Assembly: GCA_002323995.1 (NCBI GenBank)
Contig: DCQY01000126.1
Location: forward strand, 19,019 to 83,018
Reading direction: 5' to 3'
Length of the DNA stretch: 64,000 nucleotides
Source of the DNA: Akkermansiaceae bacterium UBA1506
Lineage (GTDB): Bacteria; Verrucomicrobiota; Verrucomicrobiia; Verrucomicrobiales; DEV007
Shown: positions 43,246-53,120 of the stretch, in pieces
How positions within the stretch are numbered: the stretch's first letter is position 1
Layout of the letters: every line of letters begins with the position of its first letter
Program-made: the position numbers and the translations under genes
The notes under the pieces: model-generated
The model's database searches: none
What the model saw: only the letters and a program-made list of their open reading frames with translations
What the model was told of the DNA's origin: nothing

Positions 43246-43365
43246 AATTTCCAAGGCTAACCTACGAGGTATTCGAATAAATTGGCACTCTTTTAGTTAC
43301 AAAATTTTTGATTAAGCAGCATTCCCAAACTACCGTTCATCGGGATTTTAAAATCTATAAGATTT

Positions 43366-45219
43366 ATGTGTGGTATTGTTGGGTATGTTGGAAGGGCATC
43401 GGCAAGTGCGGTTCTCATTAACGCTCTTAGGAGACTTGAGTATCGCGGTTATGACTCTTCCGGACTGGCGGTGATGAACGGGAGCCGTGAGGTCGAGATG
43501 CGAAAACGAAGTGGTCGTCTCGATAATTTAAAAGAGCTTTTAGGAGAGAGCCCGGTAGAAGGTGAGTGCGGCATTAGCCACACTCGGTGGGCAACTCATG
43601 GTGAGCCTACGGATGCGAATGCGCACCCTCACACTGACCGGTCTGGTAAGCTCGTTATGGTCCACAATGGAGTGATTGAAAATTACCAAACTCTCAAGGA
43701 GCAAATGGAAGTGGAGGGCCACAAATTCAAATCCCAGACTGACTCTGAAGTATTGGCTCACCTGATTGGAAAGTGTTTCGATAACAGTCAGGAAGATGAC
43801 GGATGTAAGCGGCTGGTGGGAGCGGTTCGTGAGGCGCTTAAAATGATCGCTGGAACTTATGGCATTGTCGTGATGCACGCAGATGTACCGAAGTTTCTCG
43901 TGGGTGCGCGTCTCGGTAGTCCCCTCGTGATAGGCCTGGGTAAAGGAGAGAAATTTCTCGCTTCGGATGTCGGCGCTATCGTTTCCCACACCAGTGATGC
44001 GATTTATCTGAGTGACCGTGATCTAGTTTACATGACTGACGATGATTTCACTATTGAAAATGTCGACGGTGATACCACAGACTACGAGGTCAGTACGGTT
44101 GATTTTACTCAGGAGGATGCGGAGAAAGGAGATTTTCCACATTTCATGCTCAAGGAGATTTATGAGCAGCCGACTTCGATACAGAATGCTTTTCGTGGTC
44201 GTCTCCTCGATGATCAGGCCTCCGCTCTACTGGGGGGGTTACAGTTGACCCCAAGAGAACTTCGTGACGTCGATAGAATTGTTCTCTGTGGTTGTGGAAC
44301 AGCGTCACATGCCGCCATGGTGGGGGAGTATCTCATTGAGCACCTAGCACGCATTCCAACCGAGGTTGAGATCGCGAGTGAATTTCGCTATCGAAATCCG
44401 CCCTTGGATAAGAACACGCTCGTATTTGTCATTAGCCAGAGTGGTGAGACGATCGATACGCTTTCTGCGATGCGGGAGGGGCAGCGTAAAGGACACCGAG
44501 TGCTTGGTATCGTGAACTCGGTGGGTTCAACAATCGCACGGGAGTCTGATGGAGGTAGTTATCTTTACTCCGGACCGGAGATCGGAGTCGCGGCGACGAA
44601 GTCGTTCACTTCACAGGTTACTCTTCTGACTCTGGTGGCTCTCTTGCTTGGTCGAATGCGCCATCTTTCAGTCGACTACGGCCAGCGAATGCTTCAGGAA
44701 TTGAGAGATTTGCCGGCTAAGGTTGAAATGATCCTCAAGCAGAGTGATAAGATCCGCACAATTGCCGAAAAATACATAGATGCTCAAGGTATGCTATTTC
44801 TCGGGCGGCAATTTAACTATCCAACGGCGCTTGAGGGGGCTCTCAAGATGAAGGAGATTTCCTACATCTTTGCCAGCGGTCATGCTGCTGCCGAGTTGAA
44901 GCACGGAATTATCGCACTCGTAAGTGAAGAGACTCCTAGCGTATTTATCATGCCGAAGGACTCGGTGTTTGAAAAGAATGTCAGCACACTTGAAGAAGTC
45001 AAGGCGCGCAAGGGTCCTGTGATTGCCGTAACAACCGAAGGAGGGGTCGAACTTGAGCGAATCGCAGACGATGTGATTTACATTCCAGAAGTAACTGAGT
45101 GCCTCAGCCCGATTCTTGCTTCCATTCCGTTGCAATTGCTCAGCTATCACTTTGCGGTGGCGCGAGGATGTGATGTCGATAAGCCGAGAAATCTGGCTAA
45201 GAGCGTGACGGTCGAATAA
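43366..45219 (+). CDS. glmS: Glutamine-fructose-6-phosphate aminotransferase (isomerizing)
   Basis: This 617-residue enzyme makes glucosamine 6-phosphate from fructose 6-phosphate and glutamine, feeding murein and LPS. The N-terminal glutaminase domain begins MCGIVGYVG (catalytic Cys2) with RRLEYRGYDSSGLAV and HTRWATHGEP. Two SIS domains follow (CGTASHAA, ISQSGETIDTL, and LEGALKMKEISYI), and the C-terminus PRNLAKSVTVE is diagnostic. No glmS ribozyme fits in the 120-base gap. It is divergent from glgC. Confidence 0.98.
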   Translation: MCGIVGYVGRASASAVLINALRRLEYRGYDSSGLAVMNGSREVEMRKRSGRLDNLKELLGESPVEGECGISHTRWATHGEPTDANAHPHTDRSGKLVMVHNGVIENYQTLKEQMEVEGHKFKSQTDSEVLAHLIGKCFDNSQEDDGCKRLVGAVREALKMIAGTYGIVVMHADVPKFLVGARLGSPLVIGLGKGEKFLASDVGAIVSHTSDAIYLSDRDLVYMTDDDFTIENVDGDTTDYEVSTVDFTQEDAEKGDFPHFMLKEIYEQPTSIQNAFRGRLLDDQASALLGGLQLTPRELRDVDRIVLCGCGTASHAAMVGEYLIEHLARIPTEVEIASEFRYRNPPLDKNTLVFVISQSGETIDTLSAMREGQRKGHRVLGIVNSVGSTIARESDGGSYLYSGPEIGVAATKSFTSQVTLLTLVALLLGRMRHLSVDYGQRMLQELRDLPAKVEMILKQSDKIRTIAEKYIDAQGMLFLGRQFNYPTALEGALKMKEISYIFASGHAAAELKHGIIALVSEETPSVFIMPKDSVFEKNVSTLEEVKARKGPVIAVTTEGGVELERIADDVIYIPEVTECLSPILASIPLQLLSYHFAVARGCDVDKPRNLAKSVTVE

Positions 45220-45286
45220 ATTGCATTAATGATCTCAACAAGCTGCTTGGTTTCGGCAGTTATAGAATAGAAGTATAGTCAGGACT

Positions 45287-45757
45287 ATGGAAAACGAAGA
45301 TTCGAATGGAGTGCATACCGAAGAAGGGACCCCGATCCGGCAAATTGCTGTCTTCTTGCCCAATCGGCTGGGAGCTTTTGTGGCCGTTCTTGACCTAATC
45401 AAATCAAGTCATGTCGTGGTGATTGGTTTGTCGGTTCAGGATTCCATCGATAACACTGTAGTTCGACTCATTGTTAGTGATCCCGATACGGTGGAAACCA
45501 TTTTCATCGAGCGTGGCATCCCTTACAATTCGACTGATCTGGTCGTGGTTGAATTGCGTGAGGGAGCTGAGCAGATGCCGGATTGCCTCAGGACATTGCT
45601 TAATGCTGAGACAAATATTCATTTTATCTATCCACTTTTGACTCAGCCAAATGGGAGGTCCGCGCTAGCCCTTTGCGTGGAGGATAATCACTTTGGCCAG
45701 TCAATTCTCTCCAAGGCCGGTTATAAAATTCTTAGGCAGGAAGACCTTAGCCGCTGA
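45287..45757 (+). CDS. ACT domain-containing protein
   Basis: The 156-residue product is built of two ACT-like folds: IRQIAVFLPNRLGAFVAVLDLI near residue 17 and NIHFIYPLLTQPNGRSALALC near residue 110. ACT domains bind amino acids and regulate metabolic enzymes. Here no catalytic domain is fused, so it is probably a free-standing regulatory protein in the cytoplasm. Its stop abuts the stop of the convergent RDD gene. The ligand and partner are not known. Confidence 0.85.
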   Translation: MENEDSNGVHTEEGTPIRQIAVFLPNRLGAFVAVLDLIKSSHVVVIGLSVQDSIDNTVVRLIVSDPDTVETIFIERGIPYNSTDLVVVELREGAEQMPDCLRTLLNAETNIHFIYPLLTQPNGRSALALCVEDNHFGQSILSKAGYKILRQEDLSR

Positions 45758-46561
45758 TCAGATCGAGACCTTCCGGAAGATAGTATCGACAACATTCCTG
45801 ATATACTGCTCGTCAGAAAGGCCAACCGTGATTTCATCGGGGAATTCGGATATTTCGCGGAAGTGCTTTGCGAGTTGTGAAAAGAGGAGGAGGCGACTTT
45901 CGGGTTGCAGTTCATTCCGCCGGGTGATGGCGTCGAGAGCAATTCTAGCTTCATCCGGTGAAGTTCGATGCCGAAGTCGTGCTTCAAGGTGAGGCATGGT
46001 GGAAAACGAGTTTTCCTCTTTCTCCAGAAGTTCGTTGTAGGAAGGGGCCGAGACCTCGGATTCTCGGATTACGAGAGTTCCTGCAGCGAGATCTCCAGTC
46101 CTCTGACACTTAGGAGTGAGCAAGCAGCTTGTTCCACCGATCAGGTAAAACGTCGAAGGTAGCATATCGAGTAAACGGAAGATGTTCCGAATTAGAATCT
46201 GCTTGAATGACAGTGACAAGCCGCGCTCGTCTATCACCCTCAATCGAAAGATTCGTTTGCCGAGCGTCTGCCCCGACCAGAGCCATTCAGTAATGATTCC
46301 GTAGAAAGTGGCGATAACAAACTGGAGAATGATAGCGGCTCCTGTGCCGAAATCGATAAGGATTCTTCCGATTTGTGGAACTGTTTCCGCTATAGTCTGG
46401 AGGATATTAATAACCGTGGTGGCAAGGATGGTTAGTCCTATGATGACTGCGATGTCGATTGCCAAGGCAAGGCAACGACTGAACGGGCTTGCGATGGGAA
46501 CCTTAAACGATACCCCTTCTGCAGTTTGAACTTCGAGTGCGGTCGTTTTTCCCAGCATCAA
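45758..46561 (-). CDS. RDD family membrane protein
   Basis: This 267-residue protein has an RDD-type start (VPIASPFSRCLALAIDIAVIIG), three or so hydrophobic segments (about 30-50, 75-100 and 125-150), and SGQTLGKRIFRLRVIDERG. A hydrophilic C-terminal tail of about 100 residues is unusual. RDD proteins are of uncertain function; some act as ion or amine transporters. Its ATG overlaps the upstream SpoIIM-like stop by 4 bases, so the two are co-expressed. This pairing is known in bacteria that do not sporulate. Confidence 0.88.
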   Translation of the reverse strand: MMLGKTTALEVQTAEGVSFKVPIASPFSRCLALAIDIAVIIGLTILATTVINILQTIAETVPQIGRILIDFGTGAAIILQFVIATFYGIITEWLWSGQTLGKRIFRLRVIDERGLSLSFKQILIRNIFRLLDMLPSTFYLIGGTSCLLTPKCQRTGDLAAGTLVIRESEVSAPSYNELLEKEENSFSTMPHLEARLRHRTSPDEARIALDAITRRNELQPESRLLLFSQLAKHFREISEFPDEITVGLSDEQYIRNVVDTIFRKVSI

Positions 46562-47568
46562 TTTGTTAGCTGGGGTTGAGGTTTTTTTCGACCGGATAAA
46601 CTAAGGTAGAGGACAAGGCCGCATAGTTGAACGAGCCCGAACCCAATTTTCCAAGGGTAGAACGGTGGAGCGTGATACTGGGACAGAAACGACTCAACAA
46701 TGCCTGCCCAGATCAGGAGTAGTGCGGCTCCTGCGATCAGGGTGACGAGATCACCACGAATCCGCGCGAAACGTTGTCGGAGTCTCAGGTTCGTCCCCCA
46801 ACCAAACATAGCGTGTGCAATCATCAAACCGGCTTGTCCACCGAGGAGTATGGCCGGTATTTCGATCGAGCCATGAGGTAGTAGCCATGCAGTGAGAAAT
46901 TCTCCTTGGCCATCGCGAAGGTAATCGTAGATCACAAAGCCAAGGATCTGTCCGTTGCTGAATAGCAGAGTCAAAGTGAATATGCCCCATAGAAAACCGC
47001 TTACCATGAGTAGAGCGGTCACCTTCGTGTTGTGCGTCATTAATTCACTAGAGAAAGCATGTCTTCCTTGAAAGGCGTCGAAGTCTTGCTTTTCTTCGCG
47101 CTCAACACGCTTCGAAGGTTTTTCCCTAAGGTGGGGGAACTGCGGAGGAATAAACTGGTCTTTGAGGTCGTAGTCGACTGCGAGAGCACCCGCCCCGAAT
47201 GAAGCCCCCGCGATAAATCCAGTGAATGAGATTACGAATGCCTTCCAATGGCGACGGAAGGTAGAAGGGAATGTTCTCGTGAGCCAATAGAGAGGTTTGA
47301 GAGGAATTTTTTCGCCGCCTGATTCATGCAGCCGGCTGTAGGCCCTAGCAACAAGGCGCTCGAGGTAGCGCGTCGTTTCAACTTCACCGGCAAAAGTATT
47401 GAGCTTAACGAGGTCGGCCGATGTCCTTTGGTAGAGATAGTAGAATCGCTTCGCTTCTTCGAGGGCTGGACGATATCCTCCATTTTCATCGTAGTTTCTG
47501 AGCAGCGCAGAGAGTTCATCCCAGTAGGGCTGTTCTCTGGTAATGAAACTGTTGAGATCGAGGATCAC
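46558..47568 (-). CDS. SpoIIM-family membrane protein
   Basis: Starting at GTG 47568 gives 336 residues. The family pattern is visible: NSFITREQPYWDELSALL near the N-terminus, a helical cytoplasmic region, then several membrane segments (about 155-180, 225-250, 270-310 and 315-336) with MTHNTKVTALLMVSGFLWGI and LLPHGSIEIPAILLGGQAGL. SpoIIM-like proteins occur widely in non-sporulating bacteria, often with RDD, MoxR and DUF58 genes; here only RDD is adjacent. No ATG lies near the family N-terminus; a longer frame to 47787 would overlap gspE and is unlikely. Confidence 0.8.
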   Translation of the reverse strand: MILDLNSFITREQPYWDELSALLRNYDENGGYRPALEEAKRFYYLYQRTSADLVKLNTFAGEVETTRYLERLVARAYSRLHESGGEKIPLKPLYWLTRTFPSTFRRHWKAFVISFTGFIAGASFGAGALAVDYDLKDQFIPPQFPHLREKPSKRVEREEKQDFDAFQGRHAFSSELMTHNTKVTALLMVSGFLWGIFTLTLLFSNGQILGFVIYDYLRDGQGEFLTAWLLPHGSIEIPAILLGGQAGLMIAHAMFGWGTNLRLRQRFARIRGDLVTLIAGAALLLIWAGIVESFLSQYHAPPFYPWKIGFGLVQLCGLVLYLSLSGRKKPQPQLTN

Positions 47569-47724
47569 GTCACCGAATATGGATAGTTGGTAATCCGATG
47601 GCAAGGTGCTTCTCAGGAGGCGATGGAAATTCAGCGCAACCGGGTAACATAGTCGGGGTTGACTAATTGGGCGGTTCCCTGCGAAGGTTCTTTTGCCGCG
47701 TAGTGTCGACCGGCTTTTTTTGAT

Positions 47725-49404
47725 ATGTCCCTGATACCTTTGCTTTCCAAGATTTCGATGGATAGTGGCTGCGTTGATGCCCCCCATTGTGAGTCCATTC
47801 TAGCTGATGCTGCCTCACGCCAAAGTTCGTTGGTTGACGCAGTTTTTGATGCCAGTTTGGTTGATGAAGGAGAGTTTTCCCGCCTGCTGGCCAAAGAGGC
47901 CGGGCTGCCGTTCATGGCAGCTTCGGAGGTAGATCTGGAGGAGTCGCTGCATCGGAAGTTTCCCGCCAAGCTGGCGCTGCGCTATCGCTTGCTTCCGGGT
48001 ATGATTGAAGATGGGCAGATCTGTCTAATGACCTACGATCCTTTTGACCTCGAGGCACGGCAGGCCGTCGGTCGAGAGTGGCCAAAGCCAGTGACCTGGG
48101 CGGTCGGAACCCGCTATCGGATTCTAGAAGGTTTGCGCCAGGGATATGGGGTCGGGGCAGAACAGTTCGATGAGTTGATCGAGGGGCGGGAAATCAGCCC
48201 TGACGACGAGTTTGAGCAGGAAGTGACCCAACTCGATGAGGACGAGGAAGAAGCCTCGGTCATGAATTTTGTGAATCAGGTCTTTCGCGAGGCACTTCGG
48301 GAGCGAGCTACTGACATTCATATTGAGCCACTCGAGAAAAACCTTCGAATTCGCTATCGTATCGATGGTTCGTTGCAAGAGGTCACGGTGCCACCCGATA
48401 TTAGGGCACTGCAAGCGTCTCTTATTTCTAGATTGAAGATCATGGCGCAGCTCGATATTGCGGAGCGGCGTTTGCCGCAGGACGGGCGCATCAACCTCGA
48501 ACTTGATGGTAATCCTGTTGATGTGCGTGTTGCGACCATTCCTTCGGTGAATGGAGAAAGCGTCAGTCTTCGTCTGCTCACGCGGCAGAATTTCGATATT
48601 TCGATGCTTGGATTGGACAGGGCAACCGAAGAGACGATCGAAGGGCTGCTAAAGCAGCCTAACGGTATTATCATGGTGACGGGGCCAACAGGTTCCGGTA
48701 AATCGACAACGCTTTACACTTTCCTTAAAAAATTAAATACCAAAGACACTCGCATTGTCACGGTGGAGGACCCGGTTGAAAACCGTCTGGATGGAGTGGT
48801 CCAGATCGCGATCAAACCGGAGATCGGACTGACCTTTGCCGGTGGTCTTCGTAGCATTCTTCGTGGCGACCCGAATATCATCATGGTGGGTGAGATGCGT
48901 GACCTTGAAACAACTGAAATAGCGATTCGTGGTGCACTGACCGGCCACCTAGTTTTCAGCACGTTGCATACGAATGACGCGGTTTCAGGGATTACCCGCC
49001 TTCTCGATATGGGAGTCGAACCTTTCCTGATCGCCTCCTCTGTGCGTGCCTTTCTCGCCCAGCGACTAGTGAGGAAACTGTGCGATGAGTGTAAGCGACC
49101 GGCTCAGTTAGATGACGACTATTTAAGAGAAATTGGATTTCCACTTGAGGCCAAGTCGGGTATCCACGAGGCGGCTGGATGCCAGGCCTGTCGCGATACC
49201 GGGTATCGAGGTCGAATGGCGATTCTCGAGATTTGTGTGATTGATCCCAAGCTTTCAGAACTGATCACATCTCAAGCCCCTTACTCATCTTTGAAAGAGC
49301 AGGCCCTCTCAGGAGGAATGACGACCCTTCGCAACTATGGTTGGCATAAGGTAGCTCAAGGATACACCACGATTGAAGAGGTCCTCAGTAACGTTGATCA
49401 TTGA
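47725..49404 (+). CDS. gspE: GspE/PilB-type secretion or pilus assembly ATPase
   Basis: This 559-residue hexameric ATPase has an N-terminal GspE-N domain (about 45-150), a core with RERATDIHIEPLEKNLRIRYR (192-212), Walker A GPTGSGKST (320-328), the Asp-box VEDPVENRL, IMVGEMRDLETTEIAIRGAL and a His-box in STLHTND. A C4 zinc element follows (CDECKRP, CQACRDTGYRGR). It energises type II secretion or type IV pilus extension. It is separate from the L/M/C-like set at 17.7-20.2 kb. It is divergent from the SpoIIM-like gene. Confidence 0.93.
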   Translation: MSLIPLLSKISMDSGCVDAPHCESILADAASRQSSLVDAVFDASLVDEGEFSRLLAKEAGLPFMAASEVDLEESLHRKFPAKLALRYRLLPGMIEDGQICLMTYDPFDLEARQAVGREWPKPVTWAVGTRYRILEGLRQGYGVGAEQFDELIEGREISPDDEFEQEVTQLDEDEEEASVMNFVNQVFREALRERATDIHIEPLEKNLRIRYRIDGSLQEVTVPPDIRALQASLISRLKIMAQLDIAERRLPQDGRINLELDGNPVDVRVATIPSVNGESVSLRLLTRQNFDISMLGLDRATEETIEGLLKQPNGIIMVTGPTGSGKSTTLYTFLKKLNTKDTRIVTVEDPVENRLDGVVQIAIKPEIGLTFAGGLRSILRGDPNIIMVGEMRDLETTEIAIRGALTGHLVFSTLHTNDAVSGITRLLDMGVEPFLIASSVRAFLAQRLVRKLCDECKRPAQLDDDYLREIGFPLEAKSGIHEAAGCQACRDTGYRGRMAILEICVIDPKLSELITSQAPYSSLKEQALSGGMTTLRNYGWHKVAQGYTTIEEVLSNVDH

Positions 49405-49663
49405 TTTGGCGCGTGTCCTGCCACGGATACCTTGATTGCGCGAGGTGAGGGTATCGGACGAAAGTATTCGCTAATTCGATTGAAAGATGCTTGGGATCTC
49501 TTCGATAAGAGTGCTCAATCCTACGGAGACATTCAATGCATAGCCGGCAATCTGAGCGGAAGGGCAGCCGGGGCGAGTGACTTTTATTTCAACGGTTGTC
49601 GCAACTTTGGAGAGTATTTTGTGATCGTCGCGGGCCAATATGAAAGAATTCCAAAAATAAGAA

Positions 49664-50815
49664 TCAGGAGGAGAAGCGGCGTTCACCTCCGACAAAGACT
49701 GCGACGACTTCAAGTTTCCGAGTTAATAGGGTTAAATCAGCTAGCAAACCTTGTTTGATGTCACCTCTATCTCTCAGGCTGAGTGATCGGGCTTGGTTAA
49801 GTGCACAACTCCGCGATACTTCGTTGAGTGGCAATCCGGTAAACTCGATTACATTTCGGAGTGCTTGATCAAACGTGAGAATTGAGCCTGCGAGATTCCC
49901 GGCTGGGATGCGAGCGGCCCCGTCTTTGACCGTGATTGTCGTATTTCCTTGTGGGTAGGTTCCGTTTCCGAGGTGAGAGGCTGCCATGGAATCGGTGACT
50001 AGCATAATTCGTTTGCTGCCGATTATCTTAAAGGCTAGCTGGACCATATCAGGGCATAGATGGACCCCGTCGCAGATGATCTCCGTCATGATCGAATCGT
50101 CGAGGAGACCGGCGCCAACGAGTCCAATTTCACGGTGGTGAAGGGGGGACATCTGGTTACAGAAGTGGGTGAGATGTGAGAGACCAGCTTTGCGTGCTGC
50201 TCTGTATTCGTTATAGGTAGCAGCGCTGTGGGCAGCCGAGGTGACAATGCCCATCTCTTTTGCAGCAGAGATGAAGTCGCAGGCACCGTTCAGTTCAACC
50301 GCCAGTGAGACCAGACCGACGGGGCAAAGTTCATGAACTTTTTGAATCTCCTCGATGTCAGGTTCGCGCATTTGGCAGGGATCCTGCGCGCCCGCCTGGT
50401 CTGGATTGAGGTATGGGCCCTCGACATGGAGAAAAGGAGCACGGGCAAATGATTGATTTTTGCGGTAAGTAGTTGCTGCCCTTGCCATCTTAAGGGTTTC
50501 CTCGGGTGAGGAGGTCCAGGTGGTGGGCAAAAACGTAGTCACTCCCTCGGAAAGTTTTGCCTCGGCAATGGAAGCGACAGCCTCAAAAGTTCCAAGGGAG
50601 AGATCGGCACCATTGGCTCCGTGAGTGTGAATATCGATGAATCCAGCGAAGAGATAGAGTTCACCTCCACCGTCCATGATAACATCGCTTCCAGCCGGAG
50701 GTTCATGGCCTTCATGAATCTGCTGGATACGCCCTTCATCGTCAATTACCACACTGACTGGGCGGATCAGGGATTTTGGTGAAACAAGGAGAACGTCGGC
50801 AATGACTTTAGACAT
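49664..50815 (-). CDS. nagA: N-acetylglucosamine-6-phosphate deacetylase
   Basis: This 383-residue amidohydrolase converts GlcNAc-6-phosphate to glucosamine-6-phosphate, used in murein recycling or chitin use. Motifs are the metal and phosphate-site HTHGANGADLS, HVEGPYLNPDQAGAQDP, TSAAHSAATYNEYRAA, LTHFCNQMSPLHHRE and LVTDSMAASHLGNG. The start at ATG 50815 (MSKVIADVLL) is supported by conservation. A plus-strand partner is absent; GlmS nearby can use or make its product. The upstream terminator at 50865-50901 isolates it from the TPR gene. Confidence 0.94.
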   Translation of the reverse strand: MSKVIADVLLVSPKSLIRPVSVVIDDEGRIQQIHEGHEPPAGSDVIMDGGGELYLFAGFIDIHTHGANGADLSLGTFEAVASIAEAKLSEGVTTFLPTTWTSSPEETLKMARAATTYRKNQSFARAPFLHVEGPYLNPDQAGAQDPCQMREPDIEEIQKVHELCPVGLVSLAVELNGACDFISAAKEMGIVTSAAHSAATYNEYRAARKAGLSHLTHFCNQMSPLHHREIGLVGAGLLDDSIMTEIICDGVHLCPDMVQLAFKIIGSKRIMLVTDSMAASHLGNGTYPQGNTTITVKDGAARIPAGNLAGSILTFDQALRNVIEFTGLPLNEVSRSCALNQARSLSLRDRGDIKQGLLADLTLLTRKLEVVAVFVGGERRFSS

Positions 50816-50864
50816 GGCGGGATTGGTGGGCTGCAAAAATGAACTCAATCTTTCGTAGAGAACC

Positions 50865-50901
50865 ACAAAAAACCGCCCTCCTGAATTAGGAAAGGGCGGT
50901 T
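50865..50901 (-). terminator. Intrinsic terminator after the TPR gene
   Basis: Read on the minus strand, AACCGCCCT and AGGGCGGTT form a 9-bp GC-rich stem with a loop of about 13 bases. The right arm merges into a run of six T residues. It lies 41 bases after the TPR gene stop and before nagA. Confidence 0.9.
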
Positions 50902-50941
50902 CAATAAACTTGGGGTTCTTTTTGCAGTAAAACCGATCGGC

Positions 50942-51838
50942 TTATTCGGCTTTCTCGGTTGTGGACTTGGCTTTGGGCTTCTTTACGCCTTTGGACTTAG
51001 CGTTTCCTTTAGGCTTAGATGAGGGCTGTTTTGCTTCTGGTTTTGGCGTCCCTGCTTTAGCTGCTTTCTCTTTGTTAGGCTTCTTTTCATCAGCCATAGG
51101 AGCAGGAGTATCTTCCCCTGTTTCTTCCTCGGGAGTAGGTTCTGGCTTGGGTGGATCAGGGCGGGGAACGGTTGGAGGATCACCGATTGCGAGAAGTGAT
51201 ATTTTTTGTTCAGCGACAGAGTAAAAAGGATTCTCTGGATGCTCGGTGTAGGATTTCTGGTAGAGCTGATCTGCTTCCACCGCGTCGCCGGCTTCAAGTG
51301 CTAGATCGCCGAGGCGGATTTTCGAAAATGGAGTCAACTCGCCGTCTGGTTGGGCTTCGATCGTCTCCTCGTAGTATATCTTAGCCTTTTCGTTGTCTCC
51401 AGACACATGGTAGAGGTTAGCCATTCCGAAGAGACCTTGTGCATAGCGCGGGTGTTGGGGGAATTCGCTGACAAACTTCTCTATGGTGCTCAAGGCATCC
51501 TGCTGTTTGCCCTGGTCGAGCAGTAACTCGGCTTTGCTAAGTAGAGCATTACCAGCCGGAATCGAGGCTGGGAAATTGACGAGGACAGCGTCGAGGGCGG
51601 CAATCTCATTTTTATCAATTGCGGCCGTGTAAGCCGCAGCGGCCTCCAGGTGTTTTTGTTTCTGCATCTGACCGCCTACCAAAATGACGCAAATGGCGAC
51701 TGCCGCGGCGATGATGCCAGCGAAGATCCTCGTCCGGTTTTTATTGAGGGCATCGACGACGTCAGCTGCTTCAGAAGCCGCAAGGGACTCAATCTCCTCT
51801 GGCTCCGGGTCAGGCGTTTCGGTTGATTTAGAACTCAT
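50942..51838 (-). CDS. YfgM-like membrane-anchored TPR protein
   Basis: The 298-residue product has an acidic N-terminus, one membrane helix (about 37-56, RIFAGIIAAAVAICVILVG), and a periplasmic TPR region (about 60-215) with NALLSKAELLLDQGKQQDAL, QGLFGMANLYHVSGDNEKAK and KIRLGDLALEAGDAVEA. Layout and helix position are those of YfgM, a periplasmic chaperone-network or SecYEG-associated protein. The C-terminal tail (about 225-298) is Pro/Lys/Glu-rich and likely disordered, which YfgM lacks. A strong terminator follows. Confidence 0.8.
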   Translation of the reverse strand: MSSKSTETPDPEPEEIESLAASEAADVVDALNKNRTRIFAGIIAAAVAICVILVGGQMQKQKHLEAAAAYTAAIDKNEIAALDAVLVNFPASIPAGNALLSKAELLLDQGKQQDALSTIEKFVSEFPQHPRYAQGLFGMANLYHVSGDNEKAKIYYEETIEAQPDGELTPFSKIRLGDLALEAGDAVEADQLYQKSYTEHPENPFYSVAEQKISLLAIGDPPTVPRPDPPKPEPTPEEETGEDTPAPMADEKKPNKEKAAKAGTPKPEAKQPSSKPKGNAKSKGVKKPKAKSTTEKAE

Positions 51839-51913
51839 TGTATCGGCAAAAATTGAAGCAACTTTCCTCCATTGGAACGCGCGGCTCGAAAGGTAATCGC
51901 TATTTCTGGTTTG

Positions 51914-52903
51914 TCAGCCCCCAACCGCGGCGCGTGCTTCATCAGCCAGCGGAGTTGAAAGATAGCGTTCACCTGTAGAGCAACCAATGGTGACGATGAT
52001 CTTGCCGGCGTTTTCGGGGCGCTTGGCCACTTCGATGGCAGCACACACGTTTGCACCGGAGCTGATTCCGCCGAGAATACCTTCTTCTTTGGCGAGACGC
52101 CGCGCCATAGTAAAGGCGTCGTCGTTGGAGACTTTAATGCACTCACTGATCTGGGAATTCCCGCTCTCATGATTGAGGTGGAGGTTGTCGGGAACGAAGC
52201 CGGCGCCTGTGCCCTGAATTTTGTGAGGTCCGGGAGTGAGATCTTCGCCGGCTAGGGTTTGGCTGATGACCGGGGAATCTTCGGGTTCAGCAACGATCAC
52301 CTGAATGTTCGGATTCTTTGCTTTGAGTCCCTCTACGCAGCCCGTCGCTGTTCCGCCCGTACCAACAGCAGAAACGACGATGTCGACCTTACCACCGGTG
52401 TCTTCCCAGATTTCTTCCGCAGTCGTCTTGATGTGGATGGCGGGATTCGCGGGGTTGGAGAATTGCTGGGGGATGAATGAATTCGGCGTATTGGCCGCAA
52501 TTTCCTCGGCTTTGGCAATTGCTCCTTTCATTCCCTTGGGGCCTTCGGTAAGGACCAACTCAGCGCCAAGGAGGGCCAATAGGGTGCGCCGTTCGAGGCT
52601 CATCGTCTCCGGCATGGTCAGGATGAGCTTGTATCCTTTGGAAGCGCACACGAAAGCGAGAGCAATTCCTGTATTTCCTGAGGTGGGTTCAACGATAACG
52701 GTGTCAGCGGTGAGTTGACCAGCAGCCTCAGCCGCTTCAATCATTGCCATTCCGATCCGATCTTTCACTGAGCCGAGTGGGTTAAAAAATTCGCACTTGA
52801 GGGCGATCGTTGCGTCGAGGCCTTCGGTAACCTTATTGAGCTTGACGATCGGGGTACTTCCGACTGTTTCGACGATGTTGTTGTAGATCTTTCCGTGTGC
52901 CAT
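51914..52903 (-). CDS. cysK: Cysteine synthase A (O-acetylserine sulfhydrylase)
   Basis: This 329-residue PLP enzyme joins O-acetylserine and sulfide to make cysteine. The PLP lysine is Lys47 in [13 protein letters not shown]. The substrate loop [10 protein letters not shown] and the phosphate loop GTGGTATG are intact, along with GISSGAN near the C-terminus. Length fits CysK. It works alongside MetY at 9.6 kb for direct sulfhydrylation. It is divergent from the pterin dehydratase gene; its start at 52903 has no competing option. Confidence 0.97.
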   Translation of the reverse strand: MAHGKIYNNIVETVGSTPIVKLNKVTEGLDATIALKCEFFNPLGSVKDRIGMAMIEAAEAAGQLTADTVIVEPTSGNTGIALAFVCASKGYKLILTMPETMSLERRTLLALLGAELVLTEGPKGMKGAIAKAEEIAANTPNSFIPQQFSNPANPAIHIKTTAEEIWEDTGGKVDIVVSAVGTGGTATGCVEGLKAKNPNIQVIVAEPEDSPVISQTLAGEDLTPGPHKIQGTGAGFVPDNLHLNHESGNSQISECIKVSNDDAFTMARRLAKEEGILGGISSGANVCAAIEVAKRPENAGKIIVTIGCSTGERYLSTPLADEARAAVGG

Positions 52904-53120
52904 GAGTGAATTGTGGTTGTGAATGGAATCCGGTCTGTCCGGAGACGTTTTTCTATTTTAGGTGGTATAGCGAATTCGGGCGGGCTTGCAATCCGATTTT
53001 CCACCCCAAAAGATGACAAAAAATCGCAGATTGCCACTTGCGCATTTGTTTTTGTCCTCTAGCGATTACGAAATCGCTACAAAGTGCAGCGAAATAAAAC
53101 AACACAAATTCAGCCGAACC

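Noticed and set aside
43282..43298. Sigma-54 promoter (TTGGCAC) upstream of glmS
   Set aside because: The -12 GC element is absent at the proper spacing.
43246..43365. glmS ribozyme before glmS
   Set aside because: The gap has only 120 bases and no matching core; such ribozymes are chiefly found in Firmicutes.
47569..47787. Extended N-terminus of the SpoIIM-like protein
   Set aside because: It overlaps the divergent gspE start and contains basic, non-conserved sequence before the family N-terminus.
49432..49758. 108-codon plus-strand frame between gspE and nagA
   Set aside because: It starts at TTG, overlaps the end of nagA and has no recognisable domain.
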